Assembly: GCF_000934605.2 (NCBI RefSeq)
Contig: NZ_CP010897.2
Location: 4,154,001 to 4,218,000, forward strand
Reading direction: 5' to 3'
DNA length: 64,000 nt
DNA from: Pandoraea vervacti
GTDB lineage: Bacteria; Pseudomonadota; Gammaproteobacteria; Burkholderiales; Burkholderiaceae
In this document: positions 25,992-34,639 of the stretch, piece after piece
How positions within the stretch are numbered: the first letter of the stretch is position 1
Layout: every line of letters begins with the position of its first letter
Notes under the pieces: model-generated
Told to the model about the DNA's origin: nothing
What the model saw: the letters and a program-made list of their open reading frames with translations, nothing else
Databases searched by the model: none
Made by a program: the position numbers and the translations under genes

Positions 25992-26926
25992 AGGCGCACC
26001 GTGTGCGCCAGGCGATGCCAGCGTGAAGGTCGATGGGAACTGCGTCTTTTGGGCACGGCGCGAAGCACGCCTGAGTTTGCGTGAGACCACAAATATCCTC
26101 TCGTATTGGGCCGTGCATGGCGACCGGCGACCGAGAAGATTCGGCCTTTCCCCCGCAGTACGGCAGTTCTCGAACACCAGTGCTGTGAGATGCCGTTCGA
26201 TTTGAATTGATTGAGCACTGGGGCGATGCAACCTGTTCACCCGATGCATCGGAAATCGAATGTAATACAACGAAAGGTAATTCGCTAGCCGAATTCGCCC
26301 GATGGCAAGGCGATGCCCGCCCCGCGACGCTCAGAATCTGTTTGGCTGATGCCCTGCGGCATGAACAAATTGGCCCGGTCCCCGGACGAGGATCGTCCGG
26401 ATTGGGCGGCGATCCGCCGGACGCCGGGCATCCGCGCTGTTCATCGAACGCTACCGCGGCGCCCCATTTCGCCGCGTTGTACTTGAGCATCGCCGAGATT
26501 TCCCGACACGCGAGAAAGATGCCTGCGGTCTGGCCGGCACAACTCGTCGAGTCGCGACCGGTCGAGTACTCCGCCCCGACCGTCGGGCCGTTGAACACGC
26601 CTTTATAGGCAAGGCCGTTGTCGTTACACGGGTTCGGAATGAAACTGTCGTACGATCCCATGCTGTAGATATGCACCTGACATCAGCGATCAACGACGCC
26701 TTTCAGCAAACCTTTACCGGCGAAGACAAGCCGATCATCGAGGCGATTCAGCGTCAGTTCGACATCGAAGGCGATGTACCGACCGCGAACTTCACCGTCG
26801 GAGACGGCGGTGGCGTGCGTGCAAAGCGGATGCTTGCCGGACTTATCGCCGACGAACAGTCGCTGCGCGCCTAAGTGCCGCTGGAGGGACGGTAAGCGTG
26901 GGGTGGAGGGGGGGACAAAATATCGC
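25992..26926. other. Degraded region between the autotransporter and the IS element
   Basis: About 930 bp with no intact gene. It holds the Rieske remnant (26671-26874). On the minus strand at 26440-26656 a readable stretch (starting MGSYDSFIPNPCNDNGL, with two Cys) may be a relic of another gene. A perfect hairpin CCGGACGA-GGA-TCGTCCGG lies at 26382-26400. Base composition is less GC-rich than the neighbours in parts. Confidence 0.5.
26671..26874 (+). pseudogene. C-terminal remnant of a Rieske aromatic-ring oxygenase (VanA-like)
   Basis: 67 residues remain, with FTGEDKPIIEAIQRQFD and then VGDGGGVRAKRMLAGLIADE. This order matches the last ~60 residues of vanillate demethylase-type oxygenases (E-D-x-x-x-[IL]-E-A-x-Q ... 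D-x-G-x-x-x-x-R-x-[LM]-L ... LIA-x-E). The Rieske and iron-binding domains are absent. It ends ~50 bp before the IS element. Probably a fossil of a deleted catabolic gene; family assignment is from motif recall. Confidence 0.6.
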
Positions 26927-26957
26927 TGGAGTTGACCCTGTAAAACCGGACACACCA

Positions 26958-27845
26958 TCACACTAAGGTTGCTGAATCCATCGAGCGCCGGAACTCGCGA
27001 GGCGAGCGGTATTTCAGCGCGCTATGGGGGTGTTTCTCGTTGTAATGCTCAAATGCAATGGCCAGATTGTGAGCAGCGGTTGCAGCATCCGGCTTTGGCA
27101 TGAAGGCGACGTAGTCGCGCTTCATCGTTTTCACGAAGCTCTCGGCCATGCCGTTACTTTGCGGACTGCACACGGGCGTGGTCAATGGCTTTAGTCCGAT
27201 GTTCATCGCAAACCGGCGCGTATCGTCAGCCGTATAGCCCGAACCATTGTCGCTCAGCCACTCGATTTCGGACGGCGTATGCACCTCGTTGCCGAACCGA
27301 TTTTCCACTGCGGCCAGCATCACGTCGCGCACAATGTCGCCGCTGTGGCCTGCTGTCGTCGCCGCCCAGCTCATCGCTTCTCGGTCGCAGCAATCCAGCG
27401 CAAACGTCACACGCAGCGGCTCGCCGTTGTCGCAGCGGAACTCGAAGCCGTCCGAGCACCATCGCTGATTGCTGCGCGCGACGGCCACTTTGCCATCATG
27501 TCGACGGTGGGCTCGCGGCGCAATCGGTCGGCGCTGCGTCAGCAGCCCATGCGTTCGCATGACGCGATAAATGCGCTTGGCATTGAACGGCGCCAGTCCA
27601 ACTGCAACGCGCTCGTTGCGCAACGTGCCCCAAACCCGCCGGTAGCCATAGCTGGGCAAATCGCCGACGACACGGCGGATTTCCTCGACTACAGTTTCGT
27701 CGTCGGTCGGCCTTGATTGCCGGCCATCGCGCCACGTCGCCGGACGCGACAGTCGTGCCGATACGTTCGAGCGCGACACGCCGAGAACTTCACAGACCAG
27801 TTTCACTGGCCGTCCTCCGGCAGCAAGGGCGAGTGCGCTATCCAT
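26958..27845 (-). CDS. IS3-family transposase OrfB (DDE integrase domain)
   Basis: 295 aa. RNase H-like integrase core with D132 (CSDGFEF), D199 (WLSDNGSGY) and E235 (NGMAESFVKTMK), spacing DD35E as expected for IS3. The N terminus has an HTH-like segment (VLGVSRSNVSARL). It overlaps orfA in the -1 frame; the functional transposase is the OrfAB fusion made at an A7 slippery run (27845-27851). Intact. Confidence 0.95.
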   Translation of the reverse strand: MDSALALAAGGRPVKLVCEVLGVSRSNVSARLSRPATWRDGRQSRPTDDETVVEEIRRVVGDLPSYGYRRVWGTLRNERVAVGLAPFNAKRIYRVMRTHGLLTQRRPIAPRAHRRHDGKVAVARSNQRWCSDGFEFRCDNGEPLRVTFALDCCDREAMSWAATTAGHSGDIVRDVMLAAVENRFGNEVHTPSEIEWLSDNGSGYTADDTRRFAMNIGLKPLTTPVCSPQSNGMAESFVKTMKRDYVAFMPKPDAATAAHNLAIAFEHYNEKHPHSALKYRSPREFRRSMDSATLV

Positions 27846-28198
27846 TTTTTTGCTCGGCTGTATTCAACTGCTTCCCGGAGAATCTCGTTCTCCATTGTTT
27901 TTTTGCCGAGCATCCGTTGCAGCTCGCGAATCTGCTTGAGCGCATCAGCCAACTCCGATGCCGGAACCACTTCTTCGCCAGCCTTGACCGCTGACAGGCT
28001 ACCGTCCTGGTACAGCTTGCGCCAGTGGAATAGCTGGTTCGGGTTCACGCCGTAATGGCGCGCGACCATTGAAACCGATTTTCCCGGTTCGAAACTCTCG
28101 CGAACCATCGACAGTTTCTGCTCCGCCGTCCAGCGACGCCGGCGCTCTGGGCCCGTCAATACTTCCATCACTTCCTGCTTGGTGTTAGTCAAAAACAC
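27803..28198 (-). CDS. IS3-family transposase OrfA (DNA-binding)
   Basis: 131 aa. ERRRRWTAEQKLSMVRESFE then VSMVARHYGVNPNQLFHWRK is the helix-turn-helix, followed by a leucine-zipper-like helix (ELADALKQIRELQRMLGKKT). Close to OrfA of the IS2 group. It ends in the region overlapping orfB; the codons AAA AAA before TGG lie in the slippery run. Confidence 0.95.
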   Translation of the reverse strand: MFLTNTKQEVMEVLTGPERRRRWTAEQKLSMVRESFEPGKSVSMVARHYGVNPNQLFHWRKLYQDGSLSAVKAGEEVVPASELADALKQIRELQRMLGKKTMENEILREAVEYSRAKKWIAHSPLLPEDGQ

Positions 28199-28265
28199 AG
28201 TCTTATGCCTACCCGTTATTGTAAGTGGGTCGCTGTGTCCGGTGTTTCATGGGGCCGCTCCAATC

Positions 28266-28290
28266 GCGCTGCGAGCGGAGGGCTCGCAGC
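28266..28290 (-). terminator. Terminator hairpin of the Ig-like gene, cut off from its T-tract by the IS
   Basis: Perfect 10-bp arms CGCTGCGAGC and GCTCGCAGCG with a 5-base loop, 58 bases past the stop of the Ig-like gene. Removing the IS and one target copy would place ATATTTTG directly after the hairpin on the minus strand. The IS insertion site is at the stem base. Confidence 0.65.
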
Positions 28291-28347
28291 GCCAGGTTTT
28301 CGGCAGACACAAATCAAAGTTAGTCCGACCGATGATGAAGGAGCCGA

Positions 28348-31300
28348 TCAACCATTCTTGGGTACCAGACACACGGCCTTGGACACATTGGGGTTAGTTT
28401 GCCCCCGACACCCAACGACAATTTCATTTGCCACAAGACTCGTATATGCGGTTCCCGATTTTCCCGCCCCGCAGTTTGACGGCGTGCAGCCCCAGTGCGG
28501 ATAAGAGCCTCCTTGCCAATTGCCCACAACAAGGGTCTGATTGATCACGGCAGCCTCGGCATAAGCGATTCCCCGCCCGCCAATACTGTCGCGCCATGCG
28601 TAGGCCTGAGCAATCGTCAGACCAACAGTGTTGTTCCACGCCACGCCATACACATTACTCACTACAACGGGAAACGACCCCTTATTGCCAACGCTGTCCT
28701 GAACCGTAATCGTGGCGCTCCCATTCCCCTCCCCGACCACTTTCCCATTTGCATTGACGCTGGCAACCGTCGGTCTGCTAGACGTATAGGAATACGGTGG
28801 AACACCACCGCTCGCAGAGCGAGTCTGCGTATTGCCCGTCGCGTCTGCATATTGTGGCCAGTCCGGATTCTTGACCGCCATACCATTCAGCGTCATCTGC
28901 GACGGCGAAATCACGAACTCCGGCGTCTGTTGCACCAACACGGTGAGTGTGGGGAAGAGAATCGCCTTCGACTCATCGTTCTCGCTATCGAACGTTACCT
29001 TCAACTCGACGCGCAGCGCCGTGTTGTTCTGTAACGCCATGAGCCGGGCGCGCGAAAGACTCCGGCTCACACCCTTCGTCACTTCGTCCTGCGTCACCGC
29101 TGACGCCAGCGCCAGCTCGATGACGTCGGCCTGCCCGCCGGGTAGCGTGCCATAACACCGCAGCCAGACTCGCTGCCCCGCCGCAATGCCCGGCCACGGC
29201 GCCGCATCGACCTGCGCATCGCCAGTGAATGACGAGAGCCTTAACTGGCCGTTCGTGGCTTGCGGAATGGTGGGCGGCGTCAATTGCCCTTCCTCAAACG
29301 AGTTGACGGTGAGCATCAAAATCCCGGACGCACTGTAGTGCCCCCTTCGCAACACGCGATAGCTCACCGGCACCGTCTTGCCGATGAAAGGGACGATGGC
29401 CTCGGGGGCCACCTCGATGTCGATCGAACCGGATGCATCGCCCGGCACCTGACCGAAGTCCGGCTTCGCGTCGATTTCCAGCTCGATCATGTCGCCCGGT
29501 TCCATGTCCTCGTAACTCACACGGACCGTCATCCCATCGACCGCGTCGATGGCCTCAAGCTCGCCATCGGGTGCATCGAGCACATGCGGTTCGGGCAACG
29601 ACAGTCCGTGCGAGACCAGCAACGTCCGCTCCCGGAACGTCACCGCTTCGGCTTCGTCGCTGCTGCCGTCGAACGTCACCTTCGCTTCGATGCGCAACGT
29701 CGAGCCGTCTTTGAGCTTTTCCAGATTCACACGCTGCAAGCGGCGGTCGAGTCGACTGCCGGCTTCCTCCTCGGTGATCGCATACCCGCTCTCGAGCGTA
29801 AAGGTGATCGGCCGGTCGGTCGTCTGCGTGCCGAAGGCTCGCCACCAGAGCCGCTGGCCTGCGGCCATCAACGGCCATGGGGTCAACCGCGCGGTGGCGT
29901 CGCCGTCGAACTCCGTCAGGTTCAGTACGCCGTTCTTCGATTCGACGATGTTCGGAATCGGCAAATTGCCCGGCAGAAATGCGCTCACGGTCAGCGACAG
30001 CACCCCGGACGGCGTGTCCGTATCGTTGCGCTTCACGGTGTACGACACGGAAATCGTGCGCCCGACCGTCGGCGCGACCTTCGCCGGCGGCACGACGATG
30101 CTCACCGTGCCGCTCGCGTCTCCCGCGACCGGCGCGAAACTCTCGTCGCCATCCCAGTTCAGTTGAATCGAGTCGGTCGGCAGCATACCGTCGTACGTGA
30201 CGTGAACGGTTGCGCCCTGCTTCGCGTCGACCGGCTTGAGCACCCCGTCCGGCGCGTCTTCCACGCTCGGCGCGCCAACGGCAGGCAGGTCGAACGCCAC
30301 GCGCAGGTTCAGCACGTCGGAGCGGAAGACACGATTCCCGCGCGTGATGGTGTAGTACACCGGCACCGTGACGTTGATCCAGCGATCCACCACCGCCTTC
30401 GGGACCCAGAACGGGAAGTCCATCGGGATCACGATGCCAACGCCGTCGTGATACTGCTGCGGGTCGTCGTCATCGCCCCAGTACACATCGATTTCGTCAC
30501 CCGGACGCATGTCGTCGTTCTCCCGCACGATCGTGGTCGCACCGTTCAGATAGGCGTCCTCGGGCAGGTAATCGCCCTCAAGCCCTTCGGCTTCCTCTAC
30601 CACCGGTTTGAGCCACAGCGCGGCTCGACGCACCTCGATCAGCAGATCGTCCGACGCTTTCTCTCCGGCAAGGTTGGTGACCGTGTAGTTCACGGTGATG
30701 GTCTGCCCTTCAACCCGCTCGACGACCTCCTGCGGCACGAACATGTCCACCGGCTGGCCCACCAGATTGTCCGACACCGGAATCTGCTTGACGTATTCGT
30801 CCGGTGTACCGAAGGCGAAACGGATCGTCAGCACGTCGTTGCGTGCCATGCCTTCATAGGGATTCACCCGTACGGTCGCCGTCGGATCGGCGTCATCCGG
30901 GTCGAGTACGTCGTCGATGGCCTCCAGCACCTCTGGCGCGTAAATGCCGGACGGCAACGGCAGCACGCGCAGCGTGACATGTTCCGACTGGACTTCGGTG
31001 CCAATGACACCTGTGACCATGTAGAACACGGTCACGGTATCGCCGCCGTTGGCGTTGGCCTCGATCACGCCACGCGGCACCGTGACGGTAATCCCATCGA
31101 CGGTGAGCACGGTCTCGGTGCCCGTCGCCTGCCCACCGTCCGACGTCCCCAACCAGAACCAGGTCAGCGTGTCGCCCGGCGTCATATCGGGCCACACGAA
31201 GATTTGCAGCGTCGGACCGTCCGGCACCAGCGAAGGGTCCAGTTCGCCGTTGACTTCGCCTTCGACGATCGGTGCCGTCAATTCGGCAAGGACACCGCCC

Positions 31301-31401
31301 CGATCGCCATTCGACGGGTCGGTATCCACGGTCCGCGCAGACGACGGCGCGCCCTGCGCGGGAACAGGCGCTTCTAGAGCAAGGGGATCTCGGCTATCCA
31401 T
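28348..31401 (-). CDS. Large multi-domain Ig-like repeat protein
   Basis: 1017 aa. The ATG at 31401 has GGAGG five bases upstream. No signal peptide is visible. The body is a series of ~95-residue beta-rich repeats, in two alternating kinds: units starting like APDGVLKPVDA...VTYDGMLPTD and units starting like NGVLNLTEFDGDA...PWPLMAAGQR. A BIG2-type domain follows near residues 830-920 (ASVNANGKVVGEGNGSATIT). The last ~90 residues hold several Cys (CTPSNCGAGK, CRGQTN, CLVPKNG). Probably surface or secreted by an unusual route; function unknown. Confidence 0.9.
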   Translation of the reverse strand: MDSRDPLALEAPVPAQGAPSSARTVDTDPSNGDRGGVLAELTAPIVEGEVNGELDPSLVPDGPTLQIFVWPDMTPGDTLTWFWLGTSDGGQATGTETVLTVDGITVTVPRGVIEANANGGDTVTVFYMVTGVIGTEVQSEHVTLRVLPLPSGIYAPEVLEAIDDVLDPDDADPTATVRVNPYEGMARNDVLTIRFAFGTPDEYVKQIPVSDNLVGQPVDMFVPQEVVERVEGQTITVNYTVTNLAGEKASDDLLIEVRRAALWLKPVVEEAEGLEGDYLPEDAYLNGATTIVRENDDMRPGDEIDVYWGDDDDPQQYHDGVGIVIPMDFPFWVPKAVVDRWINVTVPVYYTITRGNRVFRSDVLNLRVAFDLPAVGAPSVEDAPDGVLKPVDAKQGATVHVTYDGMLPTDSIQLNWDGDESFAPVAGDASGTVSIVVPPAKVAPTVGRTISVSYTVKRNDTDTPSGVLSLTVSAFLPGNLPIPNIVESKNGVLNLTEFDGDATARLTPWPLMAAGQRLWWRAFGTQTTDRPITFTLESGYAITEEEAGSRLDRRLQRVNLEKLKDGSTLRIEAKVTFDGSSDEAEAVTFRERTLLVSHGLSLPEPHVLDAPDGELEAIDAVDGMTVRVSYEDMEPGDMIELEIDAKPDFGQVPGDASGSIDIEVAPEAIVPFIGKTVPVSYRVLRRGHYSASGILMLTVNSFEEGQLTPPTIPQATNGQLRLSSFTGDAQVDAAPWPGIAAGQRVWLRCYGTLPGGQADVIELALASAVTQDEVTKGVSRSLSRARLMALQNNTALRVELKVTFDSENDESKAILFPTLTVLVQQTPEFVISPSQMTLNGMAVKNPDWPQYADATGNTQTRSASGGVPPYSYTSSRPTVASVNANGKVVGEGNGSATITVQDSVGNKGSFPVVVSNVYGVAWNNTVGLTIAQAYAWRDSIGGRGIAYAEAAVINQTLVVGNWQGGSYPHWGCTPSNCGAGKSGTAYTSLVANEIVVGCRGQTNPNVSKAVCLVPKNG

Positions 31402-31864
31402 GATGGCCTCCGGAAGATGACTCGGGCGCTGAGGCTTCGCGACATCCCGAATGTCCGTGGGATCCGTGGGATCGGTGGAATGCGTGGAATCTGCGGCATA
31501 TCGGCATTGCCACGCATCGCAGCAGGCATCAGCCTCCCCATCTCGCCACACGAATCGACGCCCGCCTACTGTCAACGTTGACAGGCAAAGGCGCCCACCC
31601 GCGCGACGCCCCCGCTTCACGCGCGGCCGAATTCCCACGTCCCGGCTTCACGTATGAGCGATTTCCTAAGGCACCTCCCGGAAATCCGTGGCATCAAAGC
31701 GGGTGCGCGAATGACGGACGGCGCGCCGTCCATTCCACGTCGGATCGACCGGCATGGACACCCGGCGGCCATCCCGTACCCTATCCCGCCCCGTCCCGCA
31801 CCCATCCCCCTAACAAGATGGGAAGCCCGAGGGAAAAACCATCGAAAATCGAGGAAATCAGGAG
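31402..31864. other. Region between the Ig-like gene and the DASS transporter
   Basis: About 460 bp between divergent genes, no convincing gene. 31454-31498 is a 9-bp tandem repeat of five units (TCCGTGGGA twice exactly, then diverging). A pyrimidine-rich tract lies around 31779-31815. Promoters for both genes should be here, but no strong -35/-10 pair stands out. Confidence 0.4.
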
Positions 31865-33253
31865 ATGAACGAACTTGCTGGCACCGTTGGAACCCTCACC
31901 CGGCATTGGGCGATGTCCGCCCGCGACGCCTGGGTCCTGCTGGCCAACACCCTCCTCATGGTGGCGCTCATCGTTGTGCTGCCGTTCGACGAGAAAACCA
32001 ATCGCGGACTGGCGCTGGCCGCCTTCATCGCCGTGCTGTGGCTGTCGGAGGCCGTCCATCTGACGGCCACCGCGCTCATGGTGCCGGTGCTCGCGGTCGT
32101 GCTCGGCATTCTGGAGACACCGGCCGCGCTCACCTCATTCGCCCATCCGATCGTCTTCCTGTTCTTCGGCGGCTTTGCGCTCGCCACCGCCATGCGCATT
32201 CAGGGGCTCGACCGTTTTCTCGCCAACCGGCTCCTGCATCTGGCAGGCGGACGCATGGGCCGTGCTGCGCTCATGCTGTTCGTCGCCACGGCCTTGCTGT
32301 CCATGTGGGTGAACAACACCTCGACCACGTCGATGATGTTGCCGCTCGCACTCGGCATCCTGTCCCAACTCGATACCACCCGCGACCGCAAGACCGTCAC
32401 GTTCCTGCTGCTGGGCATCGCTTACAGCGCCAACATCGGCGGACTCGGCACCATTGTCGGCAGCGTGCCCAACGCGATGGTAGCCACCCATCTCGGCATC
32501 GATTTTCTGACGTGGGCCAAGTTCGGCGTGCCCCTCGTCGCCGTGCTGCTGCCGCTCATGATTGCAACGACCTATGTCGTGCTGCGCCCGCGACTGGACC
32601 AGACGGTCGTCATTGACACCGAGCCTCTGACATGGACCGGCCCGCGCATCGCCGCCGTCGGCATCTTCGCGGCGACTGTCGTCGCGTGGATCTTCAGCCA
32701 GCAGATCTCGGCGTGGCTGGGCGGCGTAAAACAGCTCGACACGCTAATTGCACTGCTGGCCGCCATCCTCATCGCCACGAGCGGCGTCGCCTCCTGGAAA
32801 GAGATTCAGGCGCACACCGACTGGGGCGTGCTGTTGCTGTTCGGCGGCGGCCTGACGCTCAGCGTGGTGTTGCGCGACTCGGGCGCGAGCGTCGTGCTCG
32901 CGCAGGGGGTATCGAGCGCCTTTGCGACCAGCCCTACGCTGGTGATTCTGCTCATCACGGCAGCGTTCATCGTCTTTCTCACCGAACTCACGAGCAACAC
33001 CGCCAGCGCCGCCATCCTCGTGCCGATCTTTGCCGCCATCTCCGTGTCGCTGGGCATGCCCGAAGCGCTCCTGACGATGGTGATCGGCATCGGCGCGTCG
33101 TGCGCGTTCATGTTGCCCGTGGCGACGCCGCCCAACGCCATCGTGTTCGGCACCGGCAGCGTGCCGCAACGCGCGATGGTGCGCGCCGGGCTGGGCATCA
33201 ACGTCGTGTGCATTCTGGTGATTACCGCCTTCGCATGGGTGTTGTGGCAGTAA
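31865..33253 (+). CDS. DASS (SLC13) family anion/dicarboxylate transporter
   Basis: 462 aa with about eleven membrane helices. The two sodium/substrate signatures are present as MWVNNTSTTSMMLPLALGIL (residues ~148-167) and TSNTASAAILVPIFAAIS in the second half, and ATPPNAIVFGTG near the C terminus. Family members take up C4-dicarboxylates, citrate or sulfate with sodium. The start ATG has GAGG ten bases upstream; an internal ATG (residue 17) is possible. Confidence 0.95.
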   Translation: MNELAGTVGTLTRHWAMSARDAWVLLANTLLMVALIVVLPFDEKTNRGLALAAFIAVLWLSEAVHLTATALMVPVLAVVLGILETPAALTSFAHPIVFLFFGGFALATAMRIQGLDRFLANRLLHLAGGRMGRAALMLFVATALLSMWVNNTSTTSMMLPLALGILSQLDTTRDRKTVTFLLLGIAYSANIGGLGTIVGSVPNAMVATHLGIDFLTWAKFGVPLVAVLLPLMIATTYVVLRPRLDQTVVIDTEPLTWTGPRIAAVGIFAATVVAWIFSQQISAWLGGVKQLDTLIALLAAILIATSGVASWKEIQAHTDWGVLLLFGGGLTLSVVLRDSGASVVLAQGVSSAFATSPTLVILLITAAFIVFLTELTSNTASAAILVPIFAAISVSLGMPEALLTMVIGIGASCAFMLPVATPPNAIVFGTGSVPQRAMVRAGLGINVVCILVITAFAWVLWQ

Positions 33254-33322
33254 CTGCTGCGCCCTCCGGTATGCATCCGGGATGCCCCTGAGGCAGGCGC
33301 GTCACACAGAGCCGGTACAATC

Positions 33323-34639
33323 GTGAAAAAATACCTCCGGCAATCCGTTGCGATGATGTCTGCTTCACCTGCCCGAACTGTCCAGTCCATGCTTTCCTTA
33401 CGTCCCGTGCGCGGCGCTCTGGCGCTCGCCACACTCACAGCGGTGCTGGCCGGCTGCGCCAGCACGCCGCCGGGCGCCACCCCGGCCAACTCGGTCAATT
33501 CGGTCAATTCGACCAATTCAGCCAGCCGCCAATCTGCCAACGCTGCGGTCGCCGCGAGCGCCAACGGCGCCGCGCCTGCTTCACCGGCATCTTCTTCACC
33601 GGCCTCTGCTTCGTCGGCTCCGTCCAGCGGCGGCTCGCAAGCCGCCACGCCGCTGCCGTGGTGCGTGCAAGCCTCGCTGCGCGAAGAAGACGACCTGATG
33701 CGCAATTTCGGCGGCATTCCCGTGGGCGTTCGCAAGATCGAGGAAACGCGCTTCATCGCGAGCTACGACCGTAGCACCGGCAAGGTCGGCCCGCTCGATA
33801 ACGGCAATCGCATCGTCATGGAGTTCGACGCGCAGGGTCGCCTGCTCGCGAGCACCGACCGCGGCCGCTACACCTACGACGCCGAAGGACGGCTGCACAG
33901 CATCAACGGTGCGAGTGTCGACTGGCAGACTCCCGACGCCTGGGTCGTGCACGCCGTGCGGCATCCGGCATGGCGGGAGCAGGTCCGTCAGGAAGACGGG
34001 CATCTCGAATGGACGCGCACGGTCGTGTCGAATTCAGGCGGCCTGCATCAGCGCCGCCCCGGGGCCGTGCAGGTGCGTGAGTTCGACGACGAGTGTTTCG
34101 CGTTGTCGCGTCAGTGGGAAGCCCCGAACGAGGCGCGTCGGGTCATCACGGCCGATGGCCGTGCGCGTCCGGCCCCCAGGATGGTGTCGTACCGTACGTT
34201 CGCCACCGTCGAGCGCAAGCCCGATGGCAGCCGCATCGTGCGCGACAACGGTGCCGCCGCCTTCATCGACGGCCAATGGCTCCCGCTGGCGTGGGACAAC
34301 GAGGTATCGGAGTATTCGCCGCGCCACGAACTGGTGCGCGTAACCCGGACCGACGCGGCCACCGGCGAGCATCATGTGTCCGAATATCACTACAAGTACG
34401 ACAGTCACGGCAACATCGTACGTATCGTCATCACATCGCCCAGCGACAAGTCGGGCGACAAAGTCGATCCGTTCGCGAATGTCTTCGTGCGCAAGCTGAC
34501 GTACTTCGACACCACGGCAGCGGCGGCGCCGACCGCGCCTGCTTCGGCCTCATCTCACGCATCTCACGCAACTGGCGCACCTGACGCTGCGTCGCCCCCG
34601 ACATCGCCCTCGACCGACAAACTCACGTCGGCAAAGTAA
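33323..34639 (+). CDS. Predicted lipoprotein with a YD-like stretch
   Basis: 438 aa from a GTG at 33323; an ATG at 33389 would give a compact signal peptide (MLSLRPVRGALALATLTAVL) directly before the lipobox LAGC, so the start is uncertain. After the Cys is a low-complexity Asn-Ser-Val linker (9-bp repeat 33488-33523). The folded part has FDAQGRLLASTDRGRYTYDA and similar YD/RHS-like turns, and EYHYKYDSHGNIVRIV near residue 355. The C terminus is Ala/Pro/Ser-rich. Family not recognised; likely outer-membrane or periplasmic. Confidence 0.8.
   Translation: MKKYLRQSVAMMSASPARTVQSMLSLRPVRGALALATLTAVLAGCASTPPGATPANSVNSVNSTNSASRQSANAAVAASANGAAPASPASSSPASASSAPSSGGSQAATPLPWCVQASLREEDDLMRNFGGIPVGVRKIEETRFIASYDRSTGKVGPLDNGNRIVMEFDAQGRLLASTDRGRYTYDAEGRLHSINGASVDWQTPDAWVVHAVRHPAWREQVRQEDGHLEWTRTVVSNSGGLHQRRPGAVQVREFDDECFALSRQWEAPNEARRVITADGRARPAPRMVSYRTFATVERKPDGSRIVRDNGAAAFIDGQWLPLAWDNEVSEYSPRHELVRVTRTDAATGEHHVSEYHYKYDSHGNIVRIVITSPSDKSGDKVDPFANVFVRKLTYFDTTAAAAPTAPASASSHASHATGAPDAASPPTSPSTDKLTSAK
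33488..33523. repeat. 9-bp tandem repeat (Asn-Ser-Val linker)
   Basis: Four units AACTCGGTC, AATTCGGTC, AATTCGACC, AATTCAGCC in the lipoprotein gene. Confidence 0.85.

Larger units (their letters stand above)
26927..28262 (-). mobile_element. IS3-family (IS2-group) insertion sequence, 1336 bp, apparently complete
   Basis: Terminal inverted repeats begin TGGAG at both ends and match at about 23 of 29 positions (26927-26954 against 28234-28262, one gap), sharing CCGGACACA. The size is close to IS2 (1331 bp). Inside are orfA and orfB on the minus strand with a -1 frameshift signal. Flanked by a 5-bp duplication. Confidence 0.9.
26922..28267. repeat. 5-bp target-site duplication around the IS element
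   Basis: ATCGC occurs directly outside both IS ends, at 26922-26926 and 28263-28267. A 5-bp duplication is typical of the IS2 group, and the intact copies indicate a fairly recent single insertion. Confidence 0.8.

Noticed and set aside
26207..26608. 133-codon plus-strand frame beside the Rieske remnant
   Set aside because: No motif and overlaps a degraded region; not supported beyond open length.
29260..31377. 705-codon plus-strand frame opposite the Ig-like gene
   Set aside because: Antisense shadow; composition not protein-like.
31654..32616. 320-codon plus-strand frame over the DASS gene start
   Set aside because: Shifted frame of the transporter, Arg/His-rich with no membrane pattern.
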